NCBI GenBank assembly: GCA_025356175.1
Contig: JANXUP010000208.1
Coordinates: 1 to 32,388 of the forward strand
DNA: 32,388 bases
Reading direction: 5' to 3'
DNA from: Sphingomonadaceae bacterium
GTDB lineage: Bacteria; Pseudomonadota; Alphaproteobacteria; Sphingomonadales; Sphingomonadaceae
Below the pieces are notes generated by a model that saw nothing but the letters and a program-made list of their open reading frames with translations, was not told the origin of the DNA and did no database searches. The position numbers and the translations under genes are program-made. This document shows, in pieces, positions 24,566-32,388 of the stretch. Positions within the stretch are counted from its first letter, which is position 1. Each line of letters begins with the position of its first letter.

Positions 24566-27277
24566 ATGAGCGAAGCCCTCCCCCTTCCTGCCTTGCATGC
24601 CAGTCATGGCGGCTGCTGGCTGCGCAGCGGCGCCGGACTGAGCCGCGGCGTCAGCAAGGGTGACGCGATAATTGCTGCCGGCGATACGCCGCTGCTGATG
24701 CTCAGCGCGCCGCTGGTCGCAACCCGGCTGGGTTATCCAGACCTTTCGGGGCTCGACCTGCTGGAACTGTTTGCTTTCGTCCACCCGGCACAATTCATGG
24801 TGCCAACCCCCAAAGGCCTGGCGCATGCCCTCGATCTGCCAGAGCCGGCCGATGATGCCGAGGTCCCGCTGCTTCTCCAACAGGCTGCCGAAGCCCTGCT
24901 TGCGACATGTGCAGGGCCAGACTGGGCGCAGCGCGAAGGGGCCTGGACTTCATTACAGTCGCTGACCCGGCTGCGCTGGTCGTGGGCACCATTGCTCACC
25001 GCAAGGATCATGGCTCCGACCACGGCTGAGCGGTGGCTGTTCACCCGCCTGCCCGAATGGGAGGATGCGCCAGAGCGGCCCCAGCCGGCGCAGATGTCGC
25101 TCGATCCCGCAGCGGTCGGGGCGCGCCTTGCGCAGCTTACTGGCCAGAATGCCGAAGCCCGGCCCGCGCAGGCCGCTTATGCAGCCGAAGTGGCGCACGT
25201 CTTTGCCCCGCGGACTCAGCGCGATCAGCCGCACCTGCTGCTGGCCCAGGCCGGCACCGGGATCGGCAAGACGCTGGGCTATCTCGCCCCGGCGTCGATG
25301 TGGAGCCAGGCCGCGCAGGGGACCGTCTGGGTCTCGACCTATACCAAAGCCTTGCAGCGGCAGCTCCGCACCGAAAGCCGCCGCGCCTGGCCGCCGCTCC
25401 GTGCCGATGGCAGCGCGCCGGTGGTGGTGCGCAAGGGGCGCGAAAATTACCTGTGCCTGCTCAACCTTGAAGACGCGCTGCAAGGCGGCTTCACCGGACG
25501 CGCCGCCATTCTTGCGCAACTGGTCGCGCGGTGGGCGGCTTACAGCCAGGACGGCGACATGATTGGCGGTGACTTGCCGGGCTGGCTCCCCACCCTGTTC
25601 CGCCAGCGCGGGGTTGCGGCGCTGACTGACCGGCGCGGCGAATGCGTCTATGCTGGGTGTCCGCATTACCGGAAATGCTTCATCGAGCGCGCCAGCCGCG
25701 CCAGCGCGCAGGCCGATCTGGTGATCGCCAACCATGCGCTGGTGATGATCAACGCAGCGCGCGGTCGCGATACTGCCCAGCGTCCGACGCGCATCGTGTT
25801 CGATGAGGGACACCACGTGTTCGAGGCCGCGGATTCAACCTTTTCCGCTGCTCTGAGCGGGGCCGAGACAATTGAGCTCAGACGCTGGGTGATCGGTCCC
25901 GAACGCGGCTCGAAGGGCCGCCGCCGCGGGCTGGCCGCGCGGCTTGCGGATGTAGCGAGCTATGACGACGCCGGCGGCAAGGCGATCGCCGCCGCGCGCA
26001 ATGCCGCCGAGGCCTTGCCCGGCGACGGCTGGCTCCAGCGATTGCAGGAGAACGCGCCATCGGGCCCCTTGGAAGAACTGCTCGCAGCCGTGCGCAGCGT
26101 AACTTACGCGCGCGATGAAAGCGGCGGTCAGGAAGGCGGCTACGGGCTGGAAACCGAAGCGGCCCAGCTCGACGGCCCGATTGTCGAACTCGCGGGCGCG
26201 GCACAGGCTGCCCTGGCTGAACTGCGCGCTCCATTGATGCGGCTTGGAGTGCGGCTGGAAGCCATCCTGGCGGAACCACCCGACTGGCTCGACGGCACGG
26301 GCCGGGCCCGCATCGATGGCGCCCGGCACTCGCTCGGTTGGCGGATCGACCTGCTCGCGGCATGGGAAGCCTTGCTTGCGCGCATCGGCGGGCCAGCCGA
26401 TCCCGAATTTGTCGATTGGCTCGCCGTCGAACGGTCCGAAGCACGCGATTTCGACGTCGGCCTCCACCGCCACTGGCTCGATCCGATGAAGCCCTTTGCG
26501 CAGGTTGTACTGCAAGGCGCGCATGGTGTGATGCTGACATCGGCCACGCTCAAGGACGGCGATGACTGGGACGGTGCGATCGCGCGCAGCGGCGCGCCCG
26601 AACTGGGGATCGTGCCGCGACTCTCAAGCTTCGATAGCCCGTTTGACTATGCCAGCCAGGCCGAGGTCTTGATTGTCACCGACGTCGCCAAGGGCGACAT
26701 GGCGGCCCTCGCCGGGGCCTATGCACGGCTTATCGAGGCGGCCGGTGGCGGCGCGCTGGGCCTGTTTACCGCGATCCGCCGCCTGCGCGCGGTTCAGGGC
26801 CGGATTGCCGACCGGCTCGCCCGCGCCGGGCTGCCGCTTTACGCGCAGCACGTCGATCCGATCGACACCGGCACCCTGGTGGACATCTTCCGCGATGATC
26901 CGCGCGCCTCGCTGCTTGGCACCGATGCCTTGCGGGACGGGGTCGACGTGCCCGGCAATTCACTGCGATTGGTGGTGATGGAGCAGGTGCCGTGGCCCAA
27001 GCCGTCGATCCTCCACCGCGCGCGGCGGCTGGCAGGCGGCGGTTCGGCCTTTGACGACAAGGTGATTCGCGCCCGGCTGGCTCAGGCGTTTGGTCGCTTG
27101 ATCCGCACCCGCCAGGATCATGGCACGTTCGTGGTGCTTTCAGCGGCCTTTCCCAGCCGCTTGCTGTCCGCTTTTCCAGCCGGCACGCGGATTTCGCGGG
27201 TGACGCTCGACGAGGCTTTACATCGCGTCGCCGCCGGTGTTTCACAAGTGCCCGTCCAGCGCGAGACTCCTGCTTGA
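24566..27277 (+). CDS. ATP-dependent DNA helicase, DinG/XPD-like with Fe-S cluster
   Basis: ATG 24566 gives 903 residues; upstream open frame is short and unlike the family. Residues 1-about 190 form an extra N-terminal domain. Helicase motifs: a Q-like 'RPAQAAYAAEVAHVF' (about 199-213), Walker A 'AGTGIGKT' (229-236), four Fe-S cysteines C297, C360, C365 and C371, Walker B/DEAH as DEGH (413-416), and motif VI 'QAFGRLIRTRQDHG' near the C-terminus. This is the superfamily 2 5'-to-3' helicase layout of DinG, YoaA and XPD, used on forked or R-loop DNA in repair. The N-terminal domain has 'GLDLLELFAFVHPAQF' and looks like a degenerate DnaQ-type exonuclease fold without its acidic residues; this is inference. 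The sixA-like gene follows after 10 bases. Confidence 0.93.
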   Translation: MSEALPLPALHASHGGCWLRSGAGLSRGVSKGDAIIAAGDTPLLMLSAPLVATRLGYPDLSGLDLLELFAFVHPAQFMVPTPKGLAHALDLPEPADDAEVPLLLQQAAEALLATCAGPDWAQREGAWTSLQSLTRLRWSWAPLLTARIMAPTTAERWLFTRLPEWEDAPERPQPAQMSLDPAAVGARLAQLTGQNAEARPAQAAYAAEVAHVFAPRTQRDQPHLLLAQAGTGIGKTLGYLAPASMWSQAAQGTVWVSTYTKALQRQLRTESRRAWPPLRADGSAPVVVRKGRENYLCLLNLEDALQGGFTGRAAILAQLVARWAAYSQDGDMIGGDLPGWLPTLFRQRGVAALTDRRGECVYAGCPHYRKCFIERASRASAQADLVIANHALVMINAARGRDTAQRPTRIVFDEGHHVFEAADSTFSAALSGAETIELRRWVIGPERGSKGRRRGLAARLADVASYDDAGGKAIAAARNAAEALPGDGWLQRLQENAPSGPLEELLAAVRSVTYARDESGGQEGGYGLETEAAQLDGPIVELAGAAQAALAELRAPLMRLGVRLEAILAEPPDWLDGTGRARIDGARHSLGWRIDLLAAWEALLARIGGPADPEFVDWLAVERSEARDFDVGLHRHWLDPMKPFAQVVLQGAHGVMLTSATLKDGDDWDGAIARSGAPELGIVPRLSSFDSPFDYASQAEVLIVTDVAKGDMAALAGAYARLIEAAGGGALGLFTAIRRLRAVQGRIADRLARAGLPLYAQHVDPIDTGTLVDIFRDDPRASLLGTDALRDGVDVPGNSLRLVVMEQVPWPKPSILHRARRLAGGGSAFDDKVIRARLAQAFGRLIRTRQDHGTFVVLSAAFPSRLLSAFPAGTRISRVTLDEALHRVAAGVSQVPVQRETPA

Positions 27278-27287
27278 AAACCCCCCG

Positions 27288-27830
27288 ATGAAGACACTCG
27301 GCCTGTTCCGCCATGCCAAGTCTGATTGGCAGGATCCGCGCGCGCGCGATTTCGACCGGCCGCTCAATGGGCGCGGGCGCAAGGGTGCGGCGCTGATGGG
27401 TCGGCACGTGCTCGAACACGGCCAGCACTGGGACCGGATGATCGCCTCCCCCGCGATCCGCTGCGCCGAAACAATCGAGATTGCCTGCCAGGCTGCCGGC
27501 CAGCCGGTTGCGGTGCAATGGGACCGGCGCATTTATCTGGCCAGCAGCGTCACCCTGATCGACCTGCTGCGCGAGACCACCGACGCGCTGGATGCAGTCC
27601 TGATGGTCGGGCATAACCCCGGGCTTGAAGACCTGATCTTCGATCTCGTCCCCGACGATGGCACCAGCCCACTGCGCGATAAAGTCGAGGTCAAGTTCCC
27701 GACCGCCACCTTCGCGGTGCTGGAACTGGCGATCGGCCAATGGAGCGAACTCAAGGACAACTGCGCGCGGCTGGTCCACCTGATGCGCCCGCGGGACCTT
27801 GATCCGGCATTGGGCCCGCAGCTGGCCTAG
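27288..27830 (+). CDS. SixA-like histidine phosphatase family protein
   Basis: From ATG 27288 the product is 180 residues, close to SixA size (E. coli 161). It belongs to the phosphoglycerate-mutase-like branch 1 histidine phosphatases. The catalytic motif is 'LFRHAKSDW' (R8, H9), where RHA/K replaces the RHG of mutases, as in SixA. The second essential His is H109 in 'VGHNPGLEDL', and 'ASPAIRCAETIEI' supplies the phosphate-binding Arg. SixA dephosphorylates phosphohistidine on HPt or PTS proteins. It is 10 bases downstream of the helicase and probably cotranscribed, though a functional link is unclear. Its stop is only eight bases from the stop of the convergent aldehyde dehydrogenase. Confidence 0.9.
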   Translation: MKTLGLFRHAKSDWQDPRARDFDRPLNGRGRKGAALMGRHVLEHGQHWDRMIASPAIRCAETIEIACQAAGQPVAVQWDRRIYLASSVTLIDLLRETTDALDAVLMVGHNPGLEDLIFDLVPDDGTSPLRDKVEVKFPTATFAVLELAIGQWSELKDNCARLVHLMRPRDLDPALGPQLA

Positions 27831-27838
27831 GCTTCCTG

Positions 27839-29272
27839 TCAGGCCATGTGGATTGCCTTGGTGACCAGGTAGCTGTCCATCCCTTCGAGGCCGCCTTCAC
27901 TGCCAAAGCCTGAATCCTTGACCCCGCCGAACGGCGCGTCGGCGGTGCTGATCGCAAAAGTGTTGATCCCGACCATGCCCGCTTCGATCGCATCGCCCAG
28001 CAGGTTGGCGTTGCGCAGGCCTTCGGTGAATGCAAACGCGGCAAGCCCGTACGGCAGTCGGTTGGCCTTGGCCACGGCATCCTCAAGCGTTGAAAATGGC
28101 GCGGTCACCGCGACGGGCCCGAACGGCTCGTTGGACATGATGTCGGCGCTGTCCGGCACATCGGCGAGCAGCGTGGGCTCATAAAAGAACCCGCTGTCAC
28201 CGCGCTTGCCGCCCGCCAGAACCCGCGCGCCCTTGGCCGCAGCGTCATCGACCAAGGCTTCGATCGCGCCCGGTCGCCGGGCATTGGCGAGCGGGCCCAT
28301 GCCGGTTGCGGCATCGAGCCCATGCCCGGTCTTCACCGCCCGCGCCCGCTCGGCAAAACCGGCGACAAAGCGGTCGTAAATGGCTTCCTGAACATAGAAC
28401 CGCGTCGGCGAAACGCAGACTTGCCCGGCATTGCGGAACTTCTGCGTGACCACCATGTCGAGCGTCTTGTCGAGATCGCAATCGGCGAAGACCAGCACCG
28501 GCGCGTGGCCGCCCAGCTCCATCGTCACCCGCTTGAGCCCGTCCGCGGCCAGCCGCATCAGGTGCCTGCCGACCGGGACCGAACCGGTAAAGCTGAACTT
28601 GCGGATGACCGGCGAGGCGAGCAGGTGCCGGCTCACTTCATCTGGCACGCCGTGGACCAGCTGCACCACGCCGGCGGGAAGCCCGGCATCGGCCAGGCAG
28701 CGCACCAGCGCGCCAGTGCAGCCGGGTGTCTCCTCGGGCGGCTTGGCGATCACCGAGCAGCCGGTCGCCAGCGCCGGTGCCAGCTTCTTGGCCATCAGGT
28801 AAAGCGGGAAGTTCCACGGGCTGAACGCAGCGACCGGCCCGATTGGCTGGCGCGCTACGAGCGAGCGCTGGCCAGTTGGGCGCACGAGCGTGCGGCCATA
28901 AATCCGCACCGCTTCTTCGCCGCACCAGTCGAACAGCTGCGCGCTGCTCAGCACTTCGGCCCGGGCTTCGGGAAGCGGCTTGCCCTGCTCAAGCGTTAGC
29001 AGGCGCGCAATTGGTTCAAGCCGCTCGCGCAGCAATGCTGCGGCCTTCTTTAGCACCGCACCGCGCTGATCGGCGGGGGTCGCACGCCAAAGCTGGAACC
29101 CTTTGCCGGCTGCCTCAAGCGCCTCATCGAGGTCGGCTTTGCTGGCCATCGGCACTTCACCGATAGTCTCGCCGCTCGCCGGATCGACCACGGGAAACAG
29201 GTCGCGGCCCTCGCCGATTTTCCAGCTGCCGCCGATAAACAGCGAAAGGTCGGCGTCGTATGTATCTGGCAT
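27839..29272 (-). CDS. NAD-dependent aldehyde dehydrogenase (succinate-semialdehyde dehydrogenase-like)
   Basis: The 477-residue ALDH-superfamily protein has all catalytic elements: N154 in 'SPWNFPL', cofactor Lys in 'AKPPEETPG' (K177), 'FTGSVPVG' (228-235), general base E252 in 'MELGGHAP', nucleophile C286 in 'NAGQVCVSPTR', and 'NEPFGPV' near the C-terminus. The wording is closest to GabD-type succinate-semialdehyde dehydrogenases. The usual second Cys two residues after the nucleophile is Ser here, so the redox switch known in some GabD enzymes is absent. No gabT or GABA gene is nearby, so the aldehyde is uncertain. It is the last gene after merR on the same strand, and its SD lies within a hairpin. 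Confidence 0.92.
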   Translation of the reverse strand: MPDTYDADLSLFIGGSWKIGEGRDLFPVVDPASGETIGEVPMASKADLDEALEAAGKGFQLWRATPADQRGAVLKKAAALLRERLEPIARLLTLEQGKPLPEARAEVLSSAQLFDWCGEEAVRIYGRTLVRPTGQRSLVARQPIGPVAAFSPWNFPLYLMAKKLAPALATGCSVIAKPPEETPGCTGALVRCLADAGLPAGVVQLVHGVPDEVSRHLLASPVIRKFSFTGSVPVGRHLMRLAADGLKRVTMELGGHAPVLVFADCDLDKTLDMVVTQKFRNAGQVCVSPTRFYVQEAIYDRFVAGFAERARAVKTGHGLDAATGMGPLANARRPGAIEALVDDAAAKGARVLAGGKRGDSGFFYEPTLLADVPDSADIMSNEPFGPVAVTAPFSTLEDAVAKANRLPYGLAAFAFTEGLRNANLLGDAIEAGMVGINTFAISTADAPFGGVKDSGFGSEGGLEGMDSYLVTKAIHMA

Positions 29273-29277
29273 GGGAA

Positions 29278-29297
29278 TCCCTCAGCTGGCTGAGGGA
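29278..29297 (-). promoter_or_regulatory. hairpin burying the aldehyde dehydrogenase ribosome binding site
   Basis: In the 30-base gap between merR and the dehydrogenase, TCCCTCAG and CTGAGGGA form a perfect 8-bp stem with a 4-nt loop (arms 29278-29285 and 29290-29297). Read on the transcribed strand, the 3' arm contains GAGGGA, the only SD, five bases before the ATG at 29272. The stem begins about five bases after the merR stop. Ribosomes terminating on merR would cover and open it, giving coupling. It could also act as a weak attenuator or an RNA end-processing site. Confidence 0.6.
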
Positions 29298-29302
29298 ATT
29301 AT

Positions 29303-29701
29303 CTAAGCGTCGTGGAGCGCGTTTACCAGTGTTGTGCGGAGCGCAATCAATCGTGCCCGGTAGGCAAAATTGGTGGCAACCAGTGCTGGCGTTACAGCGG
29401 CAGCCGTGGGTGCCGAAGCAGAGACGGCCTCGGCCGCCCTGCCTTGCAGGGCCATCTTGGCCCCCTTCAAAGTATAACCTTCGCTGTGGACCAGCCGGTC
29501 GATTGTCTCGACCATGCGAACGTCTTCAGCGCGGTAATAACGCCGACCGCCGCCGCGCTTCAGCGGACTGAGCTGCGGAAACTGTTCTTCCCAATAACGC
29601 AGCACGTGCTGGCGGATGCCGAGCGCCTTGGCCACTTCGCCAATCGTTCGCAGCGCCTCAGGATCCTTGCCGTCGGCAAAGCCAAGCGCGTCGACGCTCA
29701 T
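29303..29701 (-). CDS. MerR family transcriptional regulator
   Basis: This 132-residue regulator has one N-terminal MerR winged helix: '[30 protein letters not shown]' (residues about 17-46) followed by '[18 protein letters not shown]'. A short Ala-rich C-terminus has no metal-binding cysteines. The 'YWEEQFPQL' wording is typical of the MerR-like protein found next to ihfA in Alphaproteobacteria. Its start overlaps the ihfA stop by four bases (ATGA, 29698-29701), so it is translated with ihfA. Its targets are unknown. Confidence 0.93.
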   Translation of the reverse strand: MSVDALGFADGKDPEALRTIGEVAKALGIRQHVLRYWEEQFPQLSPLKRGGGRRYYRAEDVRMVETIDRLVHSEGYTLKGAKMALQGRAAEAVSASAPTAAAVTPALVATNFAYRARLIALRTTLVNALHDA

Positions 29702-29994
29702 CCGCAGGCAATCCGTTCCTTGAGCATCTGGCTCGCGCGGAAGGTGAGGACGCGGCGCGGCGTAATTGGAACCTCAACCCCGGTCTTGGGATTGCGCCCG
29801 ATCCGCTGGCCCTTGTCGCGCAGGAGGAAGGTGCCGAAGCCCGAAATCTTGACGTTCTCGCCCTGTTCAAGCGCTTCGGTCATATGATCGAGGATCGATT
29901 CCACCATACCCAGTGAATCCGATCGCGACAGACCGAGCTTGCGATTGAGCGCTTCGGCCAAATCGGCCCGTGTAAGTGTTGTCATGGAACGCAT
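29698..29994 (-). CDS. ihfA: integration host factor subunit alpha
   Basis: I choose ATG 29994 (98 residues) because GGAAGG lies five bases upstream. ATG 29985 (95 residues) lacks an SD at the right distance. E. coli IhfA is 99 residues. The protein matches the HU/IHF fold, with '[18 protein letters not shown]' at the N-terminus, '[12 protein letters not shown]' and the DNA-intercalating arm '[12 protein letters not shown]' with its proline. The Arg-rich '[10 protein letters not shown]' that follows favours the alpha subunit over HU. IHF bends DNA sharply and aids transcription, recombination and replication. It sits between fabH and merR in the conserved block and may also have its own promoter. 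Confidence 0.96.
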   Translation of the reverse strand: MRSMTTLTRADLAEALNRKLGLSRSDSLGMVESILDHMTEALEQGENVKISGFGTFLLRDKGQRIGRNPKTGVEVPITPRRVLTFRASQMLKERIACG

Positions 29995-30035
29995 CCAACC
30001 CTTCCCGAGATGCAGTTGTAGCGACCTTGGCGCAG

Positions 30036-30063
30036 ACAATACCGATATCGTTTTCGATTGCAA
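30036..30063 (-). promoter_or_regulatory. candidate promoter for ihfA-merR
   Basis: Within the 105-base fabH-ihfA gap, read leftward, TTGCAA (30058-30063) and TATTGT (30036-30041) are spaced 16 bases apart and fit sigma-70 -35/-10 elements (four of six matches each). The -10 lies about 42 bases before the ihfA start. This is pattern matching only. Confidence 0.35.
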
Positions 30064-30099
30064 CGCAACTGAAACGTTCGCTGCGGGCCTTATGGCAGG

Positions 30100-31068
30100 T
30101 TATACCCGGATCAGGCTTGCGCCCCAGGTAAATCCGCCGCCCATGGCTTCCAGCACGACGAGGTCGCCAGCCTTGATCCGGCCGTCACGCACCGCCGTAT
30201 CGAGCGCCAGCGGCACCGAAGCGGCGGAAGTGTTGGCGTGCCGGTCGACCGTAACGATGACCTTTTCAGGCGCGAGGCCTAGCTTGCGCGCAGTGGCATC
30301 CAGGATGCGCTGGTTGGCCTGGTGCGGCACCACCCAGTCGATATCGGCGGAAGTAAGCCCCTGATCGGCCAGCACTTCGCGCAAGACTTCGGCCAGATTG
30401 ACGACCGCGTGGCGAAACACTTCCGGTCCCTTCATCCTGACATGACCCACTGTGCCGGTGCTGGACGGGCCGCCATCGACATAGAGCAAGCCGTTGTGCG
30501 CGCCATCGGCGTGCAGCCGCGTTGCCAGCACGCCGGGGCCATCTTCGTCCACTTCGCGGGCCTCGAGCACGATGGCGCCTGCGCCGTCGCCGAATAGCAC
30601 GCAAGTTGTGCGGTCTTCCCAGTCGAGGATGCGGCTGAACGTTTCGGCACCGATGACCAGCGCGCGCTTCGACATCCCGGTGCGCAGCAGCGAATCGGCA
30701 ATCCCGATCGCATAGAGGAACCCGGAACAGACCGCGGCGACATCGAAGGCCACCCCGCCATTGCAGCCGAGATTGTGCTGGACCTGCGTCGCAGTCGCCG
30801 GAAAGGTTTGATCGGGAGTCGCGGTTGCCAGCACGATCAGCCCGATGTCGGCGGGAACAAGACCCGCTGCCGCAAGCGCCTGACGCGCCGCTTCGGTCGC
30901 CAGGGTTGAGGTGGTCTCCCCCTCCCCGGCAATGTAGCGGCTGCGGATCCCGGTGCGCGCGACAATCCATTCGTCGCTGGTGTCGACAGTTTCGGCCAAT
31001 TGGGCGTTGGTCACCTTGCGCTTCGGCAAAGCTGAACCCGTGCCGACGAGAACCGAGCGCAAGGTCAT
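30100..31068 (-). CDS. fabH: beta-ketoacyl-ACP synthase III (FabH)
   Basis: This 322-residue thiolase-fold enzyme starts type II fatty acid synthesis by condensing acetyl-CoA with malonyl-ACP. The catalytic triad is complete: C114 in '[10 protein letters not shown]', H249 in 'VPHQANQRI' and N279 in 'HANTSAAS'. '[15 protein letters not shown]' at 30-44 and the C-terminal '[11 protein letters not shown]' are FabH hallmarks. Its ATG overlaps the plsX stop by four bases (31065-31068). The plsX-fabH pairing links phospholipid precursor formation to initiation of chain synthesis. Confidence 0.97.
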   Translation of the reverse strand: MTLRSVLVGTGSALPKRKVTNAQLAETVDTSDEWIVARTGIRSRYIAGEGETTSTLATEAARQALAAAGLVPADIGLIVLATATPDQTFPATATQVQHNLGCNGGVAFDVAAVCSGFLYAIGIADSLLRTGMSKRALVIGAETFSRILDWEDRTTCVLFGDGAGAIVLEAREVDEDGPGVLATRLHADGAHNGLLYVDGGPSSTGTVGHVRMKGPEVFRHAVVNLAEVLREVLADQGLTSADIDWVVPHQANQRILDATARKLGLAPEKVIVTVDRHANTSAASVPLALDTAVRDGRIKAGDLVVLEAMGGGFTWGASLIRV

Positions 31069-32120
31069 TGATCGGCTTTCGTTGCCGCCGGGAAGGACCC
31101 GGTGCCCAGCCGGGCCAGGTCGGCGGCAATCCGCTCGGTAATGTTTTCCTCGAGCAGCCGCGCCGTTACCGCCACGGCATTGGCGACGCCGACCGCGCTG
31201 GCCGAACCGTGGCTCTTCACCACAACGCCATTGAGCCCGAGGAACACCGCGCCGTTGTGGTTGTTGGGATCGAGATGGTGTTTGAGGAGCTCGGTCGCCG
31301 GGCGCGAGATCAGGAAGCCAAATTTGGAGCGCAATGATGAGGCGAAGCTGCGACGCAGGAGGTCAGCGACGAACCGCGCGGTGCCCTCGACCGCTTTCAA
31401 GGCAATGTTGCCCGAAAAACCGTCCGATACCACCACATCGACATCGCCGCGGTTGAGCTTGTCGGCCTCGGCATAACCATCGAAAATCATCGCCAGGCTG
31501 CCCGAAGCAAGCTTGAGCTGCGCGGCGGCGGCCTGGAGATGTTCGGTGCCCTTGGTTTCTTCGGTGCCGATATTAAGCAGCCGCACGCGCGGCTGTGCGA
31601 GCCCGGTGACGATCCGCGAATAGGCCGCACCCATGATCGCAAACTGCACCAGGTTGCGCGCATCGCATTCGGTGTTGGCGCCAAGGTCGAGCATGACGAC
31701 GTCATTTTCGCCAAGCGTGGGGAGCAGTGCGGACAGCGCGGGCCGATCGATTCCCGGCATGGTGCGCAGCGCCAGCTTGGCCATGGCCATGAGTGCGCCG
31801 GTATTGCCGGCGCTGACCGCAGCCCCGGCATCGCCCACTTTCACCGCGTTGATCGCCATGCCCATCGAAGTGGTCTTGGCGCGGCGCAGCGCCTGAGTCG
31901 GCTTCTCCTCGCCGCTAACCACATCGGGCGAATGGAGAATTTCGGCGGCGGCACGCAGGTTTGGATGCACTTCGAGCGCGGCCTTGATCCGCACTTCATC
32001 GCCCACCAGCAGGAACTTGAACCTATCGTGGCGACGCCGGGCCAGGGCAGCACCCTCGACCATAACGCGCACGCCTTCGTCTCCGCCCATCGCGTCAACG
32101 GCGATACGCGGCAGGCTCAT
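31065..32120 (-). CDS. plsX: phosphate acyltransferase PlsX
   Basis: The 351-residue protein (E. coli PlsX 356) begins with the family signature '[12 protein letters not shown]' and contains '[10 protein letters not shown]', '[12 protein letters not shown]' and '[11 protein letters not shown]', all standard PlsX motifs. It converts acyl-ACP to acyl-phosphate, the donor for PlsY in glycerol-3-phosphate acylation, as a peripheral membrane enzyme. It follows rpmF by 27 bases and overlaps fabH by ATGA, so the three are cotranscribed. Confidence 0.97.
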   Translation of the reverse strand: MSLPRIAVDAMGGDEGVRVMVEGAALARRRHDRFKFLLVGDEVRIKAALEVHPNLRAAAEILHSPDVVSGEEKPTQALRRAKTTSMGMAINAVKVGDAGAAVSAGNTGALMAMAKLALRTMPGIDRPALSALLPTLGENDVVMLDLGANTECDARNLVQFAIMGAAYSRIVTGLAQPRVRLLNIGTEETKGTEHLQAAAAQLKLASGSLAMIFDGYAEADKLNRGDVDVVVSDGFSGNIALKAVEGTARFVADLLRRSFASSLRSKFGFLISRPATELLKHHLDPNNHNGAVFLGLNGVVVKSHGSASAVGVANAVAVTARLLEENITERIAADLARLGTGSFPAATKADQ

Positions 32121-32147
32121 GTGCGATTATCCACTGTATGGTTAGGC

Positions 32148-32327
32148 TTAGAGCCCGACCGCGATGACTTCGCGCCCGTTGTAGTGACCGCACGCCGGGC
32201 ACAGGTTGTGCGGACGCTTGAGTTCACCACAATTGGAGCATTCGTGAAATGCTTCAACCTTCAGCGCATCGTGGCTGCGGCGCATGCCCCGGCGTGAGGG
32301 CGACGTTTTTCTTTTGGGGACAGCCAT
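32148..32327 (-). CDS. rpmF: 50S ribosomal protein L32
   Basis: A 59-residue frame begins at ATG 32327 with CAGGTG just upstream. The N-terminus '[20 protein letters not shown]' is the L32 signature, with a basic tail and conserved 'RR'. Four cysteines, C30, C33, C43 and C46, form the zinc-ribbon of the C+ form of L32, so no C- paralogue features are seen. It ends in 'GREVIAVGL', with TAA at 32148-32150. It is the first gene of the leftward rpmF-plsX-fabH operon, as in many Gram-negative bacteria. The 61 bases upstream up to the window edge should hold its promoter, but I see no strong consensus. Confidence 0.97.
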   Translation of the reverse strand: MAVPKRKTSPSRRGMRRSHDALKVEAFHECSNCGELKRPHNLCPACGHYNGREVIAVGL

Positions 32328-32388
32328 TGCGGCACCTGTTCCTGCAATTAATCATTCGGTCTAAGTAAGCCGCGCAAGGACCCGGGGG

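Noticed and set aside
27824..27846. TGGCCT...AGGCCA inverted repeat across the sixA and aldehyde dehydrogenase stops as a bidirectional terminator
   Set aside because: Only six base pairs with a long loop and no T-run on either side.
29986..30099. Possible tRNA or small RNA in the fabH-ihfA gap
   Set aside because: No cloverleaf or terminator could be drawn; the sequence is better explained by a promoter.

Overview
This 32.4-kb window looks like chromosomal DNA of a GC-rich alphaproteobacterium, most likely a sphingomonad (Sphingomonadales). The support is: a rpmF-plsX-fabH-ihfA-merR block at the right end, an order typical of Alphaproteobacteria; a class I (archaeal-type) lysyl-tRNA synthetase; a RcnB-domain periplasmic protein; and many short ATGA/GTGA overlaps between genes. 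The window is gene-dense and no stretch above 300 bases lacks a gene. I found no tRNA, rRNA, CRISPR array, IS element or phage module.

Left third (1-11141): the 3' part of a thioredoxin-reductase-like flavoprotein, translationally coupled to a family III CoA-transferase. Next comes a leftward marR-emrA-emrB-type efflux operon with a candidate operator ahead of marR. Rightward from there are a DUF1800/DUF1501 pair and a GT-C-like membrane protein. The last of these converges with an exported M28 peptidase that lies downstream of an exported beta-propeller protein.

Middle (11142-23182): ettA with a strong hairpin in its leader; a RcnB-like secreted protein carrying 42-nt (14-residue) WNGGN repeats and ending at a clear Rho-independent terminator; a leftward cytochrome b561; then a tight rightward trio of prolyl-4-hydroxylase-like oxygenase, Tat-exported DUF885 protein and YkgJ-type cysteine-cluster protein. 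Divergent class I lysS and gltX genes follow. The gltX product looks like the clostridial subtype. A leftward purine-salvage pair encodes an Aah1-type adenine deaminase and a purine phosphoribosyltransferase, and should turn adenine into hypoxanthine and then IMP. The deaminase gene has an internal stretch of about 300 bp with much lower GC and unusual codons.

Right third (23183-32388): an orphan HisKA_2 sensor kinase, divergent from a DinG/XPD-type iron-sulfur helicase with an extra N-terminal domain; a SixA-like phosphohistidine phosphatase; and an aldehyde dehydrogenase. The dehydrogenase's Shine-Dalgarno sequence is buried in a perfect 8-bp hairpin at the end of the rpmF-plsX-fabH-ihfA-merR operon.

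No single locus is an obvious new defence or mobile system. The observations most worth following are the mosaic deaminase gene, the deaminase/phosphoribosyltransferase coupling, the SD-sequestering hairpin before the aldehyde dehydrogenase, the oxygenase/DUF885/YkgJ trio, the repeat-bearing RcnB protein and the extra domain on the helicase.
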